The notes beneath the pieces are model-generated. The model saw only the letters and a program-made list of their open reading frames with translations. It was not told the DNA's origin and did no database searches. This document shows, one piece after another, positions 62,225-64,000 of a stretch of 64,000 nt of DNA (positions are counted from its first letter, which is position 1; each line of letters opens with the position of its first letter). The DNA comes from Anseranas semipalmata. Lineage: Eukaryota > Chordata > Aves > Anseriformes > Anseranatidae. The position numbers and the translations under genes were made by a program. The stretch is taken from positions 186,431-250,430 of the forward strand of contig VXAA01003383.1 of the NCBI GenBank assembly GCA_013399115.1. The letters run 5' to 3'.

Positions 62225-63461
62225 TTTATTTACAGTGCAGACCACCCCAAATCTAAGTTCAAGAGAACCCACAGCAAGTAGGAAGATTTCAGTTTGATTG
62301 GCAAGATCTCTAGAGATCTAAGCTGCCAAACAGGCATCTGATGTCACTTTGCAATACCCATGCCCAGAACAGTGTTTCCCTTTGAATTCCTAGCTAACAG
62401 TATTTTCTAACTCCTGCTGAAAGTTAGGGCTTCCTGGTAAGACAAACAGAACAGGTATTCTTAATCAAAACTGTGGCTCACTGAGTCTCAGCTGGAATAC
62501 TTCCAGTCTTTTTCACCTCCATCTATCATGTAGTAGACTTCCTTTGACATTCAATCCAGTAACACTGGAAAGCAAAACTCACATTGCCACTCCTGTTCTG
62601 CTACTACCCCAAAGTCTTCCAGAAAGCTACAATATAGTAGAAAACCATAGGGTTCTGGCTTGTCTGCCTAGATGAAAGGAATATTTGATACACACTCACC
62701 CACCCCATCATATTCCTTACTGTTGTTCACTTGTTCCTTCTGGCAAGAGATTTTATGCCCACACATGCCCTTTAGATAGTAAAAACTCGTTTTGATTAAC
62801 TGTGTTTAGTCTCTTGCACTTCACTGAGGTAATCATGTAGATTCCCCTTTATTATAACTGAAACGGCTACTTTCAGAGAGCAAGTCATCTTAAAATAAAG
62901 ATAGGCAAAATAAATTGCTTCCTTAAGTGCTCATCTCTGCATGGGTAGAGAAATCTAGATGACTATGTCTAGCTCAGTCAGATGGATCACAGTCACTGAC
63001 CAGCACAAACTAGCCATTATTGCAGAAACTCAATGAATAGCTTAAATCATGCTGCCACTCCTTATGCAGAACACAAGAATCTCACATGCTGAAGTCCTGC
63101 ATCCCCAAAGGCACTGCATTAAGGCATTCTTATTTTGCTAGACTCCACACAGGCACTAGTTGACAAGCTTACATCCAAAAATAAGCCACAAAAATTCCCT
63201 GCAGAAGAGCAGGAGCAATAGCTACCTCTGCTCTACACTCCTCCTCTGCTTCCCATTCCTCTAAACTAAGATGACCCTCCTTAAAGCTGCAGCAGCTGTT
63301 GAAGAGTCTAACCCATGCTCAGCAGAGCACTTCAGAATCTTAAACAGAAGACAAATCAGAACCAATAAAGGAATCAATGAAGAAGCTAGGTGGAAAGGAA
63401 TATTCAGGGGTAAGAAGAGACAGGCAAGGGGACAGTAGGTTGCAGACTGAAGGGGCTACAT
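62225..63461 (-). other. VAMP1: Probable VAMP1 3'UTR
   Basis: This follows the VAMP1 stop codon on the minus strand. TTTATT on the plus strand at 62848-62853 and 62225-62230 gives AATAAA on the transcript strand, so 3'UTRs of about 0.6 and 1.25 kb are possible. No stronger end could be chosen. Confidence 0.45.
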
Positions 63462-63917
63462 TCAAGTAAAAAAGTAGACTGGAGACAAAGCAACAGAAAA
63501 AAAACAGGAAAGAACAAAAGGGCAAGTTACACCAAAGGTCCCCCAGAGACCTCCAAATCCCCCACCAGGAAAGGAACTTGCCAACCCACCCACTTCAAGA
63601 TAGCTGCCCCTCATACTTACAGGTTTACTTGACCTAGAAGGCAAGATTTCCCATTTCTACAATGATGGCCACCCCCAATTACTTTCCTTACTATGTAAAG
63701 CATTTCCACAGTAAGTGTGGGAGTTCCAACACCACCACCTCCCTTCCCCAAGGGTTGAAGTTACCACTTATGCAACCAAGACCCTCTAGATCATAAACCA
63801 AGAAGGAAAAGTTTAAAGTACTCTGGAGTTGGGGCTTCTTTGATCCTGGGTTTTTCAGTACTTACTTACAATCACCACCACCACAATGGCACAAATCACT
63901 CCCATCATGATCATCAT
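63462..63917 (-). CDS. VAMP1: Vesicle-associated membrane protein 1 (synaptobrevin-1), C-terminal exons, partial
   Basis: Two minus-strand coding pieces are visible: 63866-63917 and 63462-63478. Together they encode MMIMMGVICAIVVVVIVIYFFT and a TGA stop, the transmembrane anchor and luminal end of VAMP1; the family's usual form differs at a few positions. The first piece follows a good acceptor (CTCTCTCTCCAG). The second follows TTTGTCTCCAG. An Ile codon is split across the 387-base intron (A plus TC), which fixes the donor at 63865. VAMP1 is the v-SNARE of synaptic vesicles. Its SNARE helix lies in upstream exons beyond the right edge. If the intron is kept, the frame reads VSKY and stops at 63855-63857, matching a known human variant ending in VSKYR. 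VAMP2 and VAMP3 end differently, so VAMP1 is preferred. Confidence 0.88.
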
Positions 63918-64000
63918 CTGGAGAGAGAGAGATTGTCAGACAGTAATACTGAGAACAAAAATGACAAGTTCACAGCCTCCCTGATAGCCAAGGAACATAA
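63918..64000 (-). other. VAMP1: VAMP1 intron, continuing past the right edge
   Basis: The minus strand shows a pyrimidine-rich acceptor tract, (CT)n ending in CCAG. The preceding exon, expected to end with the SNARE motif, is outside the window. Confidence 0.7.

Noticed and set aside
1..64000. tRNA, rRNA or CRISPR-like arrays
   Set aside because: No cloverleaf with A and B boxes, no ribosomal sequence, and no regular repeat-spacer pattern was noticed.

Overview
The window looks like genomic DNA from a bird. It contains CR1 non-LTR retrotransposon copies with the (ATGATTCT)n-type tail, short introns, GC-rich promoter islands that are partly unassembled (two runs of N), and proteins very close to the chicken forms as I remember them. 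Four protein-coding genes are supported: FBXO40 (plus strand, about 16.7-21.7 kb), TAPBPL (plus, 29.4-34.1 kb), SCNN1A encoding the epithelial sodium channel alpha subunit (plus, 48.5-55.1 kb), and the last two coding exons of VAMP1 (minus, 63.5-63.9 kb, continuing past the right edge). Exon boundaries were set by hand from splice consensus, reading-frame phase and remembered family sequences.

Layout. 1-5.5 kb is AT-rich and non-coding, and may be the 3'UTR or intron of an unidentified minus-strand gene. 5.55-6.65 kb is a CpG island cut by 665 N. 6.7-16.6 kb is mostly featureless, with a GC-rich patch, an AT-rich inverted repeat and two candidate FBXO40 start exons. FBXO40 has one long exon, a GC-AG intron holding a 5'-truncated CR1, and a short last exon. 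22.7-29.2 kb is intergenic with one CR1 3' end. TAPBPL has seven exons, an IRF/ISRE-type element just upstream of its ATG and a GGGGCC repeat at the start of intron 1. 34.1-47.4 kb is intergenic, with an old LINE remnant and simple repeats. 47.5-48.4 kb is a CpG island cut by 409 N, probably the SCNN1A promoter. SCNN1A has twelve coding exons. 55.2-63.4 kb lies between the convergent SCNN1A and VAMP1 genes and includes the VAMP1 3'UTR.

The genes do not form one pathway. FBXO40 is a muscle SCF ubiquitin-ligase adaptor, TAPBPL edits peptides on MHC class I, SCNN1A is the pore subunit of an apical sodium channel, and VAMP1 is a synaptic-vesicle SNARE. SCNN1A, TAPBPL and VAMP1 also cluster in mammals (human 12p13), but there LTBR and CD27 lie between SCNN1A and TAPBPL. 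I see neither here, the order differs, and FBXO40 (human 3q13) is adjacent. The best leads are the tandem VAMP1 splice donor, the SCNN1A start-codon change, the open-frame SCNN1A intron 11, the FBXO40 GC-AG intron and the TAPBPL promoter and repeat. I found no clearly new biological system.
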